64,000 nt of DNA from Niabella agricola (GTDB lineage: Bacteria; Bacteroidota; Bacteroidia; Chitinophagales; Chitinophagaceae): contig NZ_JAJHIZ010000003.1 of assembly GCF_021538615.1 (NCBI RefSeq), forward strand, positions 4,092,001 to 4,156,000, in the 5' to 3' direction. The notes under the pieces are model-generated. The model made no database searches. It saw only the letters and a program-made list of their open reading frames with translations, and was not told the DNA's origin. Position 1 is the stretch's first letter, and every line of letters begins with the position of its first letter. Position numbers and translations under genes: made by a program. Positions 63,834 through 64,000 of this stretch are shown here, piece after piece.

Positions 63834-64000
63834 TTAAGGATTTTGCGCCACAGAGTTCTTTCCGGCGCTCATATCCTGCAAATATAGCCTAGACCCGATT
63901 GCCGGGGAGGCAAATTTCGTAAGATTATTGTATTTCAGTAATGATTCCAGGCGTACTCCTTCTTCCTGTGCAATTTCATAAAGGGTTTCTCCCGCTTCTA
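63834..64000 (-). CDS. LysM domain protein, 3' end (5' end outside window)
   Basis: The frame is open from the window edge to TAA at 63836-63834, giving 54 complete residues. They read as most of a LysM domain: EAGETLYEIAQEEGVRLESL, LKYNNLT, then AIGSRLYLQD, followed by a short polar tail. LysM domains bind GlcNAc-containing glycans such as peptidoglycan. In Bacteroidota such a C-terminus is often attached to a glucosaminidase or transglycosylase, but the catalytic part lies outside the window. It directly precedes hpt, with a three-base gap. Confidence 0.85.
   Translation of the reverse strand, partial: EAGETLYEIAQEEGVRLESLLKYNNLTKFASPAIGSRLYLQDMSAGKNSVAQNP

Overview
The window reads as chromosomal DNA of a member of the Bacteroidota, most likely the family Chitinophagaceae. 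The evidence is the protein repertoire (DUF6702-type protein, AsmA-like giant, bestrophin-like channel), a dcw cluster without murF or ddl, and promoters that match the Bacteroidota -7 consensus TAnnTTTG. No rRNA, tRNA, IS element, prophage or CRISPR array was seen. The genus call is inference.

Region 1 (1-8.9 kb) is mixed: a truncated DUF1345 membrane protein, an MFS transporter, a LysR regulator divergent from nhaA, a bestrophin-like channel, a WYL regulator, a DinB-family protein, a DUF3592-like membrane protein and a lipoprotein.

Region 2 (8.9-26 kb, minus strand) is a branched-chain amino acid superlocus, in transcription order: leuA, a twin-ABC ModF-like ATPase, a LeuB-like pseudoenzyme, a leader peptide with attenuator, ilvD, a DinB gene, ilvB, a monooxygenase-like gene, a methyltransferase, ilvN, a VOC gene, a DinB gene, ilvC, a terminator, a second ModF-like ATPase, two envelope proteins and ilvA. 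IlvA supplies 2-oxobutanoate; IlvB/IlvN, IlvC and IlvD run the common Ile/Val steps; LeuA branches to leucine. leuC, leuD and a catalytically complete leuB are not in the window. The 45-codon leader peptide carries a run of Leu, Val and Ile codons, followed by a terminator and a matching antiterminator strand. It is the best-supported regulatory element here.

Region 3 (26-36.5 kb) holds a helical-repeat protein, a small secreted protein, a TPR protein, a 1296-residue AsmA-like protein and metG. The metG linker appears to contain a translated copy of an intergenic repeat.

Region 4 (36.5-54 kb, plus strand) begins with a cluster of DnaA-box-like 9-mers and a 10-bp-phased candidate MraZ operator. 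It continues as mraZ-rsmH-ftsL-ftsI-murE-mraY-murD-ftsW-murG-murC-ftsQ-ftsA-ftsZ and ends in a terminator. The divergence of metG and mraZ around the DnaA-box cluster raises the possibility of a replication origin, which is not proven.

Region 5 (54-64 kb) has a hairpin-rich non-coding stretch, a small conserved-looking protein, gpsA, an SDR, an alpha/beta hydrolase, lnt, a DUF6702-like protein, a HupE/UreJ-like protein, an M1 metallopeptidase, hpt and the 3' end of a LysM protein.
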